64,000 nt of DNA from Flectonema sp. DT1601 (lineage: Eukaryota > Euglenozoa > Diplonemea > Diplonemida > Diplonemidae). This document shows, piece by piece, positions 54,966-64,000 of this stretch. Position 1 is the stretch's first letter, and each line of letters starts with the position of its first letter. The notes under the pieces are model-generated. The model had not been told where the DNA came from and searched no databases. It saw only the letters and a list, made by a program, of their open reading frames with translations. Made by a program: the position numbers and the translations under genes. The stretch is from positions 434,001-498,000 of the forward strand of contig OZ025811.1 of NCBI GenBank assembly GCA_964019425.1. Direction: 5' to 3'.

Positions 54966-56681
54966 CTAGCCGACAATGTTAAAATTTTGGTTAATTGTTG
55001 GAAGTAGAGGTGCTGAATTATTTCTTTTACCGATTCCTTGTAATCCCATCTGTGGGTGAGATTGCTTACGGTTAACTCCAACCAAAGCAGATTGCTTTCG
55101 TTGATGTGGTTTTTTTAATTCATTTATCCAAACCCTCTCTCTTGATGTGATCTCAGCTGAATCGAGTTGAGAAAGACGAGGGAGGGTCGCTACTAATTGG
55201 TCTCTAAATTTTAATACTTTTACAACTGGATTTGAGGTGATACAAAGTTTTCTAACTCTTGTCGTAGACAGAACCGATTTTAGTACATCCACATCTTCCA
55301 ACTTGTTATTCGCAATATCTAAGTTCTCAAGCATTCTCGCATCTGATAAAGCTGAAATCCCCTCATCTCGAAGTGATACACTTCTTACGTCCAATACAAC
55401 TAATTTTCTCAAACTATTAAAAATTGAAATTCTACTGCCAACATCCCCCCGATACATCATAAAATTATCACTCTGTTGATCACTTGCATGCAATTCTTCT
55501 AAATTGGGAAGATCGAAAACATCACTCAGACCAGTTAAGTTATTATGAGAGACGTACAACTTTCTAAGTGCCTTCAAAAGATTGACTCCAGATAATGTAT
55601 TTATCTGATTCGACTGACAATACAAATGTGTTAGTGTTCCCGACAGATGCGTTAGGTTTGGTTTTATACAGGATGTTAATTTATTGTCATCGATGTGAAT
55701 TACTCTTAATGCCTTACATATACGAAGGTCTCCGATGGTTGATAAGTTTTTTCCGTCCAGAAAGAGGTGCGTCGATTGGCTAGGAGTAGCTGGCTTGTTT
55801 AGTCCTTTTATTAATATTTGAGAGAAAACTGTTGTCCCTCCGTAAGTATTTTCTGTTTCAGATCTGAAACCCTTATTCGCTAATGAAAATGCCGCATCTG
55901 AAATCGCAATTTCTAATAATTTTGCTTTAAAATCTGAGGATGTGTGATTACCAGGCAGTGAAGCAACTTTAATTCCGAATTTTGACGATGCCTCAACTCC
56001 AATCCAACCAGTTATCGCACAGGATAGCATTTGTAAATTAGCAGCTTGCGACGACATCGACAGCACAGATGAAAACAAAGAAACAACACAACTCTCAGGA
56101 ATTGCAATGCCCATGTTAATTGATCCCTTACTACTACGTGGTGAATGATTCGGTGCTAATCCATCATTTCGAATACCAAAGGAAGCTATGATATGTGACA
56201 ATAACGGAATCACTTGGTTAGTATAAGTTTCTAAGTGTCCCATAAGAATCTCAAAGACATATGCAGACCCATGTGAGGGTGATTTTATACACAAATATCT
56301 TATTAATTGAAATACTTTAAAGCTGGGTAACCAAGCCAACAATGCCCCAACTAACTCAAAATTAATTGAAAAGATAAATTCTTTGGGTAGTCTTTTTATT
56401 ATCGCGGGAGTCGTTAGAAATATTTTTGTAAATCGGATTATGGAATCACTTAGTTCTGGACCATCGTTGTTTTTAATCAGGTTGATAATTAGTTCACTGA
56501 GACTTTTTGCTACAGTTCGTTTTTCCATTGGTTCTACAAGTGATTTCATAAGGATTTTACCGGCAACTTCAGTGCTCTCGGAGACCCAGTCAGAAACTTG
56601 TTTTATCACAATATCTGAATCCCCATTACTTGCGGACATCTTTTCAACAATCGCAGCGCCAAGGATCGATTCAGCAGTCAT
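54966..56681 (-). CDS. Leucine-rich-repeat protein
   Basis: A 571-residue, intronless gene. Residues 1-310 are a helical, HEAT-like region with no recognisable family. Residues about 315-505 are leucine-rich repeats of the SDS22 type (LRVIHIDDNKLTS, LTHLYCQSNQINTL, LRKLYVSHNNLTGL, LENLDIANNKLEDV). The last 60 residues are basic and disordered. SDS22-like repeats usually bind protein phosphatases or cytoskeletal and ciliary proteins. The ATG at 56681 lies 30 nt after a CAG (56712-56714). Confidence 0.85.
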   Translation of the reverse strand: MTAESILGAAIVEKMSASNGDSDIVIKQVSDWVSESTEVAGKILMKSLVEPMEKRTVAKSLSELIINLIKNNDGPELSDSIIRFTKIFLTTPAIIKRLPKEFIFSINFELVGALLAWLPSFKVFQLIRYLCIKSPSHGSAYVFEILMGHLETYTNQVIPLLSHIIASFGIRNDGLAPNHSPRSSKGSINMGIAIPESCVVSLFSSVLSMSSQAANLQMLSCAITGWIGVEASSKFGIKVASLPGNHTSSDFKAKLLEIAISDAAFSLANKGFRSETENTYGGTTVFSQILIKGLNKPATPSQSTHLFLDGKNLSTIGDLRICKALRVIHIDDNKLTSCIKPNLTHLSGTLTHLYCQSNQINTLSGVNLLKALRKLYVSHNNLTGLSDVFDLPNLEELHASDQQSDNFMMYRGDVGSRISIFNSLRKLVVLDVRSVSLRDEGISALSDARMLENLDIANNKLEDVDVLKSVLSTTRVRKLCITSNPVVKVLKFRDQLVATLPRLSQLDSAEITSRERVWINELKKPHQRKQSALVGVNRKQSHPQMGLQGIGKRNNSAPLLPTINQNFNIVG

Positions 56682-56820
56682 TTTGTTTTCTTCTTTTTTC
56701 TTTTTTTGGTGCTGTCTTTTTGATAAAAGTATAAATCAACTCCGATCACTATCACACGCAGTTTAACCCAAGGCGGGGCATAACTTACTTTAGAGAGGAC
56801 ATTGTCAGTTGCGATACGCA
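56682..56820. other. Short spacer before the tandem array
   Basis: 139 bp separating the LRR gene from the first repeat unit. The homology shared by all units starts at about 56821 (ACTATTTCAAAAACACATC). Confidence 0.6.
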
Positions 56821-57172
56821 ACTATTTCAAAAACACATCTTAAAACAAACAATTCAAGAAAAGGAAATGTAACTCAGCAGCAGTGCCACTCGTTACTTAC
56901 AAATCAGAAATCACACGATATGATAATTGACTGGGTGACAACTACATAGCATGTGGTGCTGACGACACGAATTACTACTTCACAAAAAAAGTATCTTTAA
57001 TACAGCAATTAAGGGACTCACCTGTAGTCTGCTTAAGTACTAAAAGACAAACCAGTTCTTTAATAATTAGATTCAGGGACTAGATGATGTTTCATCAACC
57101 CAAAGGGAAGGGAGAAAAGGTAATTAAATTATATCATTAAGATAAGATAAGAGAGTAGTTAGTGAATAAATA

Positions 57173-57655
57173 CTATTTACTGGAAACCATCACAACGTCG
57201 AGGCATCCAACCAACTTGTTGTCCTCTCCGTAGATACGGAAGTCAGCTTCATAAGTGCCGGCACTGTTTGTTGTGAGGCTCAACTTAGCATCAGATTGGA
57301 AAGCACCAGTCTTTGGACAAGAGTCGTACAAGTTGGTAGTGACGACTCCAGCACCATTGAGAACATCGAATGACTGAATGCCACAGGCAGGTTTCGTTGT
57401 CTGTTGAACAGTAAGTCCAAAGGCTCTGACTGTAACGGTGTAGTACGACTCAGAGTTAACACCAGTAACAAGGTTTCCACTCGATTTCATTTCAAAGGCT
57501 ACTCCGTTAGTTGCAGTCGCGGGACACTCCCAGCTGTCGAGTCCTCCACATGCTGAGCAGGTGATCTTCAAGTCACTGTCCTTCAGAGGACTGGTGCTGT
57601 TGTTGGAAGCAGCAGCAACGGCGAGGGTGGACACGAGAGCGGCAGCCTTAAACAT
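57173..57655 (-). CDS. Secreted 160-residue protein, copy 1
   Basis: MFKAAALVSTLAVAAAS is a clear signal peptide, with cleavage probably after residue 16-17. The mature part has N-glycosylation sequons at the start (NNST), six cysteines (C33, C36, C44, then near 91, 113 and 151), and alternating strand-like segments (SYYTVTVRAFGLTV, AKLSLTTNSAGTYEADFRIY), suggesting a disulphide-linked beta sandwich. No family is recognised. The start is the ATG at 57655; the frame runs on upstream for 40 codons without an ATG. A CAG (57688-57690) behind CTTCTTTCTTCCT lies 32 nt before it. Multiple identical copies suggest a need for high output of an exported or surface protein. This copy is furthest from the array's 5' end and lies nearest the LRR gene. 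Confidence 0.9.
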   Translation of the reverse strand: MFKAAALVSTLAVAAASNNSTSPLKDSDLKITCSACGGLDSWECPATATNGVAFEMKSSGNLVTGVNSESYYTVTVRAFGLTVQQTTKPACGIQSFDVLNGAGVVTTNLYDSCPKTGAFQSDAKLSLTTNSAGTYEADFRIYGEDNKLVGCLDVVMVSSK

Positions 57656-58282
57656 TTTAAATATGTTGGTTTGTGTTGTTAAGTAAACTGAGGAAGAAAG
57701 AAGATTTTTTAGCCAGGGGAAAATGATCTCCACAGAAATGAGAATCTCAAGATAATTGCGAATCGCAACCAGCAATACGGCCGACAGTTACTTCAAATGT
57801 TTGTTACGCAACACAACAAGACACAATTCCACTACGGTACTGTTGATATAATCACGAAGAAGGAAGTGTCTCGCTGTCTACAACCCCTCGTAACCAACAC
57901 AATAAAAGCACTGCCTGAGATTCACAACTATTTCAAAAACACATCTTAAAACAAACAATTCAAGAAAAGGAAATGTAACTCAGCAGCAGTGCCACTCGTT
58001 ACTTACAAATCAGAAATCACACGATATGATAATTGACTGGGTGACAACTACATAGCATGTGGTGCTGACGACACGAATTACTACTTCACAAAAAAAGTAT
58101 CTTTAATACAGCAATTAAGGGACTCACTCGTAGTCTGCTTAAGTACTAAAAGACAAACCAGTTCTTTAATAATTAGATTCAGGGACTAGATGATGTTTCA
58201 TCAACCCAAAGGGAAGGGAGAAAAGGTAATTAAATTATAGTAATCATTTGGATAAGATAAGAGAGTAGTTAGTGAATAAATA

Positions 58283-58765
58283 CTATTTACTGGAAACCAT
58301 CACAACGTCGAGGCATCCAACCAACTTGTTGTCCTCTCCGTAGATACGGAAGTCAGCTTCATAAGTGCCGGCACTGTTTGTTGTGAGGCTCAACTTAGCA
58401 TCAGATTGGAAAGCACCAGTCTTTGGACAAGAGTCGTACAAGTTGGTAGTGACGACTCCAGCACCATTGAGAACATCGAATGACTGAATGCCACAGGCAG
58501 GTTTCGTTGTCTGTTGAACAGTAAGTCCAAAGGCTCTGACTGTAACGGTGTAGTACGACTCAGAGTTAACACCAGTAACAAGGTTTCCACTCGATTTCAT
58601 TTCAAAGGCTACTCCGTTAGTTGCAGTCGCGGGACACTCCCAGCTGTCGAGTCCTCCACATGCTGAGCAGGTGATCTTCAAGTCACTGTCCTTCAGAGGA
58701 CTGGTGCTGTTGTTGGAAGCAGCAGCAACGGCGAGGGTGGACACGAGAGCGGCAGCCTTAAACAT
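58283..58765 (-). CDS. Secreted 160-residue protein, copy 2
   Basis: The protein is identical to copy 1. Its 3' flank has the second variant type (CACTCGTAG). Confidence 0.9.
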   Translation of the reverse strand: MFKAAALVSTLAVAAASNNSTSPLKDSDLKITCSACGGLDSWECPATATNGVAFEMKSSGNLVTGVNSESYYTVTVRAFGLTVQQTTKPACGIQSFDVLNGAGVVTTNLYDSCPKTGAFQSDAKLSLTTNSAGTYEADFRIYGEDNKLVGCLDVVMVSSK

Positions 58766-59392
58766 TTTAAATATGTTGGTTTGTGTTGTTAAGTAAACTG
58801 AGGAAGAAAGAAGATTTTTTAGCCAGGGGAAAATGATCTCCACAGAAATGAGAATCTCAAGATAATTGCGAATCGCAACCAGCAATACGGCCGACAGTTA
58901 CTTCAAATGTTTGTTACGCAACACAACAAGACACAATTCCACTACGGTACTGTTGATATAATCACGAAGAAGGAAGTGTCTCGCTGTCTACAACCCCTCG
59001 TAACCAACACAATAAAAGCACTGCCTGAGATTCACAACTATTTCAAAAACACATCTTAAAACAAACAATTCAAGAAAAGGAAATGTAACTCAGCAGCAGT
59101 GCCACTCGTTACTTACAAATCAGAAATCACACGATATGATAATTGACTGGGTGACAACTACATAGCATGTGGTGCTGACGACACGAATTACTACTTCACA
59201 AAAAAAGTATCTTTAATACAGCAATTAAGGGACTCACTCGTAGTCTGCTTAAGTACTAAAAGACAAACCAGTTCTTTAATAATTAGATTCAGGGACTAGA
59301 TGATGTTTCATCAACCCAAAGGGAAGGGAGAAAAGGTAATTAAATTATAGTAATCATTTGGATAAGATAAGAGAGTAGTTAGTGAATAAATA

Positions 59393-59875
59393 CTATTTAC
59401 TGGAAACCATCACAACGTCGAGGCATCCAACCAACTTGTTGTCCTCTCCGTAGATACGGAAGTCAGCTTCATAAGTGCCGGCACTGTTTGTTGTGAGGCT
59501 CAACTTAGCATCAGATTGGAAAGCACCAGTCTTTGGACAAGAGTCGTACAAGTTGGTAGTGACGACTCCAGCACCATTGAGAACATCGAATGACTGAATG
59601 CCACAGGCAGGTTTCGTTGTCTGTTGAACAGTAAGTCCAAAGGCTCTGACTGTAACGGTGTAGTACGACTCAGAGTTAACACCAGTAACAAGGTTTCCAC
59701 TCGATTTCATTTCAAAGGCTACTCCGTTAGTTGCAGTCGCGGGACACTCCCAGCTGTCGAGTCCTCCACATGCTGAGCAGGTGATCTTCAAGTCACTGTC
59801 CTTCAGAGGACTGGTGCTGTTGTTGGAAGCAGCAGCAACGGCGAGGGTGGACACGAGAGCGGCAGCCTTAAACAT
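59393..59875 (-). CDS. Secreted 160-residue protein, copy 3
   Basis: The protein is identical to copy 1, and the unit appears identical to unit 2 in coding and flanking DNA. Confidence 0.9.
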   Translation of the reverse strand: MFKAAALVSTLAVAAASNNSTSPLKDSDLKITCSACGGLDSWECPATATNGVAFEMKSSGNLVTGVNSESYYTVTVRAFGLTVQQTTKPACGIQSFDVLNGAGVVTTNLYDSCPKTGAFQSDAKLSLTTNSAGTYEADFRIYGEDNKLVGCLDVVMVSSK

Positions 59876-60498
59876 TTTAAATATGTTGGTTTGTGTTGTT
59901 AAGTAAACTGAGGAAGAAAGAAGATTTTTTAGCCAGGGGAAAATGATCTCCACAGAAATGAGAATCTCAAGATAATTGCGAATCGCAACCAGCAATACGG
60001 CCGACAGTTACTTCAAATGTTTGTTACGCAACACAACAAGACACAATTCCACTACGGTACTGTTGATATAATCACGAAGAAGGAAGTGTCTCGCTGTCTA
60101 CAACCCCTCGTAACCAACACAATAAAAGCACTGCCTGAGATTCACAACTATTTCAAAAACACATCTTAAAACAAACAATTCAAGAAAAGGAAATGTAACT
60201 CAGCAGCAGTGCCACTCGTTACTTACAAATCAGAAATCACACGATATGATAATTGACTGGGTGACAACTACATAGCATGTGGTGCTGACGACACGAATTA
60301 CTACTTCACAAAAAAAGTATCTTTAATACAGCAATTAAGGGACTCACCTGTAGTCTGCTTAAGTACTAAAAGACAAACCAGTTCTTTAATAATTAGATTC
60401 AGGGACTAGATGATGTTTCATCAACCCAAAGGGAAGGGAGAAAAGGTAATTAAATTATATCATTAAGATAAGATAAGAGAGTAGTTAGTGAATAAATA

Positions 60499-60981
60499 CT
60501 ATTTACTGGAAACCATCACAACGTCGAGGCATCCAACCAACTTGTTGTCCTCTCCGTAGATACGGAAGTCAGCTTCATAAGTGCCGGCACTGTTTGTTGT
60601 GAGGCTCAACTTAGCATCAGATTGGAAAGCACCAGTCTTTGGACAAGAGTCGTACAAGTTGGTAGTGACGACTCCAGCACCATTGAGAACATCGAATGAC
60701 TGAATGCCACAGGCAGGTTTCGTTGTCTGTTGAACAGTAAGTCCAAAGGCTCTGACTGTAACGGTGTAGTACGACTCAGAGTTAACACCAGTAACAAGGT
60801 TTCCACTCGATTTCATTTCAAAGGCTACTCCGTTAGTTGCAGTCGCGGGACACTCCCAGCTGTCGAGTCCTCCACATGCTGAGCAGGTGATCTTCAAGTC
60901 ACTGTCCTTCAGAGGACTGGTGCTGTTGTTGGAAGCAGCAGCAACGGCGAGGGTGGACACGAGAGCGGCAGCCTTAAACAT
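60499..60981 (-). CDS. Secreted 160-residue protein, copy 4
   Basis: The protein is identical to copy 1. The 3' flank has the first variant type, shared only with unit 1, which accounts for the 4-bp shorter spacing here. Confidence 0.9.
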   Translation of the reverse strand: MFKAAALVSTLAVAAASNNSTSPLKDSDLKITCSACGGLDSWECPATATNGVAFEMKSSGNLVTGVNSESYYTVTVRAFGLTVQQTTKPACGIQSFDVLNGAGVVTTNLYDSCPKTGAFQSDAKLSLTTNSAGTYEADFRIYGEDNKLVGCLDVVMVSSK

Positions 60982-61608
60982 TTTAAATATGTTGGTTTGT
61001 GTTGTTAAGTAAACTGAGGAAGAAAGAAGATTTTTTAGCCAGGGGAAAATGATCTCCACAGAAATGAGAATCTCAAGATAATTGCGAATCGCAACCAGCA
61101 ATACGGCCGACAGTTACTTCAAATGTTTGTTACGCAACACAACAAGACACAATTCCACTACGGTACTGTTGATATAATCACGAAGAAGGAAGTGTCTCGC
61201 TGTCTACAACCCCTCGTAACCAACACAATAAAAGCACTGCCTGAGATTCACAACTATTTCAAAAACACATCTTAAAACAAACAATTCAAGAAAAGGAAAT
61301 GTAACTCAGCAGCAGTGCCACTCGTTACTTACAAATCAGAAATCACACGATATGATAATTGACTGGGTGACAACTACATAGCATGTGGTGCTGACGACAC
61401 GAATTACTACTTCACAAAAAAAGTATCTTTAATACAGCAATTAAGGGACTCACTCGTAGTCTGCTTAAGTACTAAAAGACAAACCAGTTCTTTAATAATT
61501 AGATTCAGGGACTAGATGATGTTTCATCAACCCAAAGGGAAGGGAGAAAAGGTAATTAAATTATAGTAATCATTTGGATAAGATAAGAGAGTAGTTAGTG
61601 AATAAATA

Positions 61609-62091
61609 CTATTTACTGGAAACCATCACAACGTCGAGGCATCCAACCAACTTGTTGTCCTCTCCGTAGATACGGAAGTCAGCTTCATAAGTGCCGGCAC
61701 TGTTTGTTGTGAGGCTCAACTTAGCATCAGACTGGAAAGCACCAGTCTTTGGACAAGAGTCGTACAAGTTGGTAGTGACGACTCCAGCACCATTGAGAAC
61801 ATCGAATGACTGAATGCCACAGGCAGGTTTCGTTGTCTGTTGAACAGTAAGTCCAAAGGCTCTGACTGTAACGGTGTAGTACGACTCAGAGTTAACACCG
61901 GTAACAAGGTTTCCACTCGATTTCATTTCAAAGGCTACTCCGTTAGTTGCAGTCGCGGGACACTCCCAGCTGTCGAGTCCTCCACATGCTGAGCAGGTGA
62001 TCTTCAAGTCACTGTCCTTCAGAGGACTGGTGCTGTTGTTGGAAGCAGCAGCAACGGCGAGGGTGGACACAAGAGCGGCAGCCTTAAACAT
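61609..62091 (-). CDS. Secreted 160-residue protein, copy 5 (first in reading direction)
   Basis: The protein is identical to the other four, but three coding bases differ (near 61731, 61899 and 62070), all synonymous (Gln, Thr and Leu codons). Its upstream DNA is unlike that of the other copies: homology ends at 62143, just inside the pyrimidine tract before the CAG at 62124-62126. Confidence 0.9.
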   Translation of the reverse strand: MFKAAALVSTLAVAAASNNSTSPLKDSDLKITCSACGGLDSWECPATATNGVAFEMKSSGNLVTGVNSESYYTVTVRAFGLTVQQTTKPACGIQSFDVLNGAGVVTTNLYDSCPKTGAFQSDAKLSLTTNSAGTYEADFRIYGEDNKLVGCLDVVMVSSK

Positions 62092-62123
62092 TTTAAATAT
62101 GTTGGTTTGTGTTGTTAAGTAAA

Positions 62124-62143
62124 CTGAGGAAGAAAGAAGATTT
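62124..62143 (-). promoter_or_regulatory. Shared pyrimidine tract and CAG at the array edge
   Basis: Read on the minus strand, AAATCTTCTTTCTTCCTCAG stands 32 nt before the ATG of copy 5 and, apart from its first bases, in front of all five copies. It is the last sequence shared between copy 5 and the others. It looks like a splice acceptor. Confidence 0.55.
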
Positions 62144-63007
62144 CAGAGCAACAACGGAAATAACAAACAGTAACATCAAACACCATCAACAATGTCTGTC
62201 ATACTTGCTGAACTCTGTAAAAAGATACGTTACGAAGACAGTATTCATTTGTATAATCAAAGAATGTTATTAAAAATAAATTAATAAAAATAATAGGGTC
62301 ATCCATCTCATTCCCCACGATATCAATTATGCCCAAAAGAACGAGTAACGCACAGACATAAGTACAGTGGATAATAAGCGAGGCTAGGGAGAAGCTTCAA
62401 AGTAGGAAAACTATATTGCCAAAGAGGCCTTCGTAAAATGAATTTAACTACTTTTTTTCCTTTTTATTTTATTTTTCTTTTTTTTGTGTGTGTTTTTTTA
62501 TTATGTATCTTTTCACTCTCTGGTTGCATGTTACGTGCAGCCAACACGGAGACAGAAATACCACGGGTATCTTTCTTTTTAGGGAAAGGTTACAATACAA
62601 GTCTACCCTAAATTTTGATAAACGATTACTGCGGTCATTATCTTGCTGAGCATTTCTTGACCTGACCAGTAGTACACGTTTCTCCAAATATTTTTTTTGG
62701 GTAGACTTGTAGGCATTCCCCCTCCATTTTAAAACAATAAAACAATGAAAAAAAAAAAAAAATAATAATGAAAAAAAAACTGAAGCTCACCATATAAGAA
62801 GTGACTCAAGCAGTGTAGATCAGAAGTATAAGGCAAGGGGGGATTTTTTTTTTTTTTTTTTTTTTTTGAAAACACTTTTTTTTTAAATTTTTTTTTTTAA
62901 AAAAACTAACATAAAAAGAGAGATCACAAACCATGACAAATACTAAAACAAAACGAACAAAAAGATCAAAAAAAAAAAAAAAAAATCACCAAACAAAGTC
63001 GTACCTC
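62144..63007. other. Intergenic region between cullin and tandem array
   Basis: AT-rich with T run 62845-62867 and A runs near 62750 and 62970. No gene is supported. Confidence 0.5.
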
Positions 63008-63946
63008 TCATGCCAGATAGACGTACTGGCTTCGAGACTCGCTTGATCTTTCTATGTAGTCTCTTTCAATGAGTGATTCGATTCTTCTTTTTATAACATC
63101 CGGAGAAGGTTGAAATCTTGACTGCACCAAATTAATAACTTCAGCAATCAGGTTGCGGTGTTCAATAGATTTACGACTTTTCATTATTCTGACGATTATC
63201 GCATCTAACTGCCATTTTCGATCATCATCTGCTTTCGCACGAGTTTCTTGAGCTTGTTCTTCCGTCTCTTTAAGTACTAAACAGTTAAGTTTAAACTTTA
63301 CTCTCTTTGACTGAAAAGAAGGATTACAGGATATGACGGTTTCTTCATTCATATCTTTGGAACTTCCTTCTCTGCATAGTATTTTATTGTGGATTTTTGT
63401 TTGCATTGTTAGACTGAGTAAGTGCCTTTTAAGCTCCAAGAACGAAACCTTCGTCAGTGTAATGAGCTCTTTAACAGTGCATGCTTCCCTGTCGTTAAAA
63501 CACAACAACACAACCATTTGGATCGTGTGAACGTTAATTTCGTATTTTTTGTTGTTAATGTTCATTTTTATGTCTGCTGTTCCCATGTGAGGCAACCACG
63601 TCAATCTTCTTCCACTATGGGAATTCATGTAATACGCGTGATAATGGTTCTTTATCTCCTCAACTGCAGGAGGAAGTTCAACCGGTGAGAACGACTTGCT
63701 CGAAACTAATTTTTTTTTTTTTTTTTTAAATTATTATTTATTAAAACCCACATACAAAAAAAAACAAGCAAAATAAATAAATAAATAACAACAACAACAA
63801 CAACAACAACAACACATACAAGGCCAGAATCCAGTTGTTAACACGTGAGCGAGCAAATCAACTCCAGGTTCGATTTCCCTCTGAGATAGGTATTGTTTTA
63901 AACCAGTCATGTTACTTTGACTGATACTCATATCCTTAAACATTCC
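63008..63946 (-). CDS. Cullin-3-type cullin, C-terminal part (5' end beyond the window)
   Basis: Two exons, 63820-63946 and 63008-63705, are joined across a 114-bp intron (GTATGT...ATTAG), giving the last 274 residues. Cullins are the scaffolds of ubiquitin ligases; CUL3 works with BTB adaptors. GMFKDMSIS and GVDLLAHVLTTGFWP follow the CUL3 pattern, then SHSGRRLTW, HMGTADI and TIQMVVLLCFND, and the winged-helix end with IVRIMKSRK, whose lysine after IM is the NEDD8 site, and PSPDVIKRRIESLIERDY. It ends YVYLA, as cullins do. The first visible exon begins after a CTACAG acceptor, so at least one more exon lies upstream, outside the window. CUL4 is the alternative, less likely because of the DMSIS and HMG residues. 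Confidence 0.92.
63785..63813. repeat. CAA microsatellite in cullin intron
   Basis: About nine tandem CAA units (TTG on the coding strand) sit just inside the donor of the cullin intron. Confidence 0.9.
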
Positions 63947-64000
63947 CTGTAGTGTAGTTGTGTTGTGAAATTCGTGTTTTTTTTTTTTTATTATTTTTAT

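Larger units (their letters stand above)
56821..62143 (-). repeat. Tandem array of five ~1.1-kb gene units
   Basis: Five head-to-tail units spaced 1110, 1110, 1106 and 1110 bp apart. Each contains a 3' flank, one 160-codon gene and its acceptor region. Units 1-4 are followed on their 5' side by a spacer of about 210 bp (for example 57715-57925), which is missing next to unit 5. In the 3' flank units 1 and 4 share one pair of variants (CACCTGTAG; TATATCATTAAGAT) and units 2, 3 and 5 the other (CACTCGTAG; TATAGTAATCATTTGG). The near-identity means recent amplification or ongoing gene conversion. Confidence 0.97.

Noticed and set aside
57656-57775. 200-residue extended version of the tandem protein (and in copies 2-4)
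   Set aside because: The extension has no ATG, lies upstream of the CAG acceptor and is absent in copy 5; the signal peptide begins at the internal ATG.

Overview
This is eukaryotic nuclear DNA from a protist. Genes are split by short GT-AG introns (44-114 bp, with two longer ones of 432 and 671 bp), intergenic DNA is AT-rich and full of A and T runs of 15-35 bp, and the products are eukaryotic (DIS3/RRP44, a CUL3-type cullin, SLBP, a PUF protein, kelch, LRR and coiled-coil proteins). Seventeen of the 18 genes or tandem families lie on the minus strand; the only convincing plus-strand gene sits inside an intron of a minus-strand gene. In almost every case a CAG lies 0-35 nt before the ATG, usually behind a pyrimidine tract, and head-to-tail genes are only 190-720 bp apart in the dense part. 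Long one-way gene arrays with an acceptor-like CAG at each 5' end suggest polycistronic transcription with spliced-leader trans-splicing alongside ordinary cis introns. Together with a peroxisome/glycosome-type acyltransferase carrying a large reductase-like N-terminus, this points to an euglenozoan-like protist. That is an inference, not a proof.

Layout. 1-7.6 kb: gene-poor, homopolymer-rich. 7.6-15.5 kb: a kelch protein, a small SLBP and a UBL-PUF fusion. 15.5-23 kb: a gene desert with two clusters of fold-back repeats (16.4-17.5 and 17.9-19.7 kb) and a few hairpin-rich patches that may be RNA genes. 23-43.9 kb: a dense one-way cluster holding a TPR-like repeat protein, an RlaP-like nucleotidyltransferase with a degenerate second copy, a four-exon coiled-coil protein, a disordered protein, DIS3, a FAR-like/DHAP-acyltransferase fusion with an antisense gene in its intron, a 66-residue protein, a protein crowded with CDK-type sites, and a 1029-residue protein with repeated motifs like the Hsp70 lid. 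44.4-46.3 kb: a decayed DNA transposon with inverted repeats of about 200 bp. 48.5-56.7 kb: an FCP/SCP-type phosphatase, a 1600-residue coiled coil and an LRR protein. 56.8-62.1 kb: five tandem 1.1-kb units, each encoding the same 160-residue secreted protein. 63-63.9 kb: the 3' end of a CUL3-type cullin that runs off the window.

Functionally, several genes concern RNA: DIS3 (exosome decay), PUF (mRNA control), SLBP (histone mRNA) and the RlaP-like enzyme (RNA-end chemistry by family association). The acyltransferase belongs to ether-lipid synthesis. I see no operon-like functional logic beyond shared orientation. The points I consider most worth checking are the catalytically degenerate FAR domain fused to an intact acyltransferase, the duplicated nucleotidyltransferase with one dead copy, the trans-splicing signature, and the tandem array whose homology stops exactly at the acceptor's pyrimidine tract.
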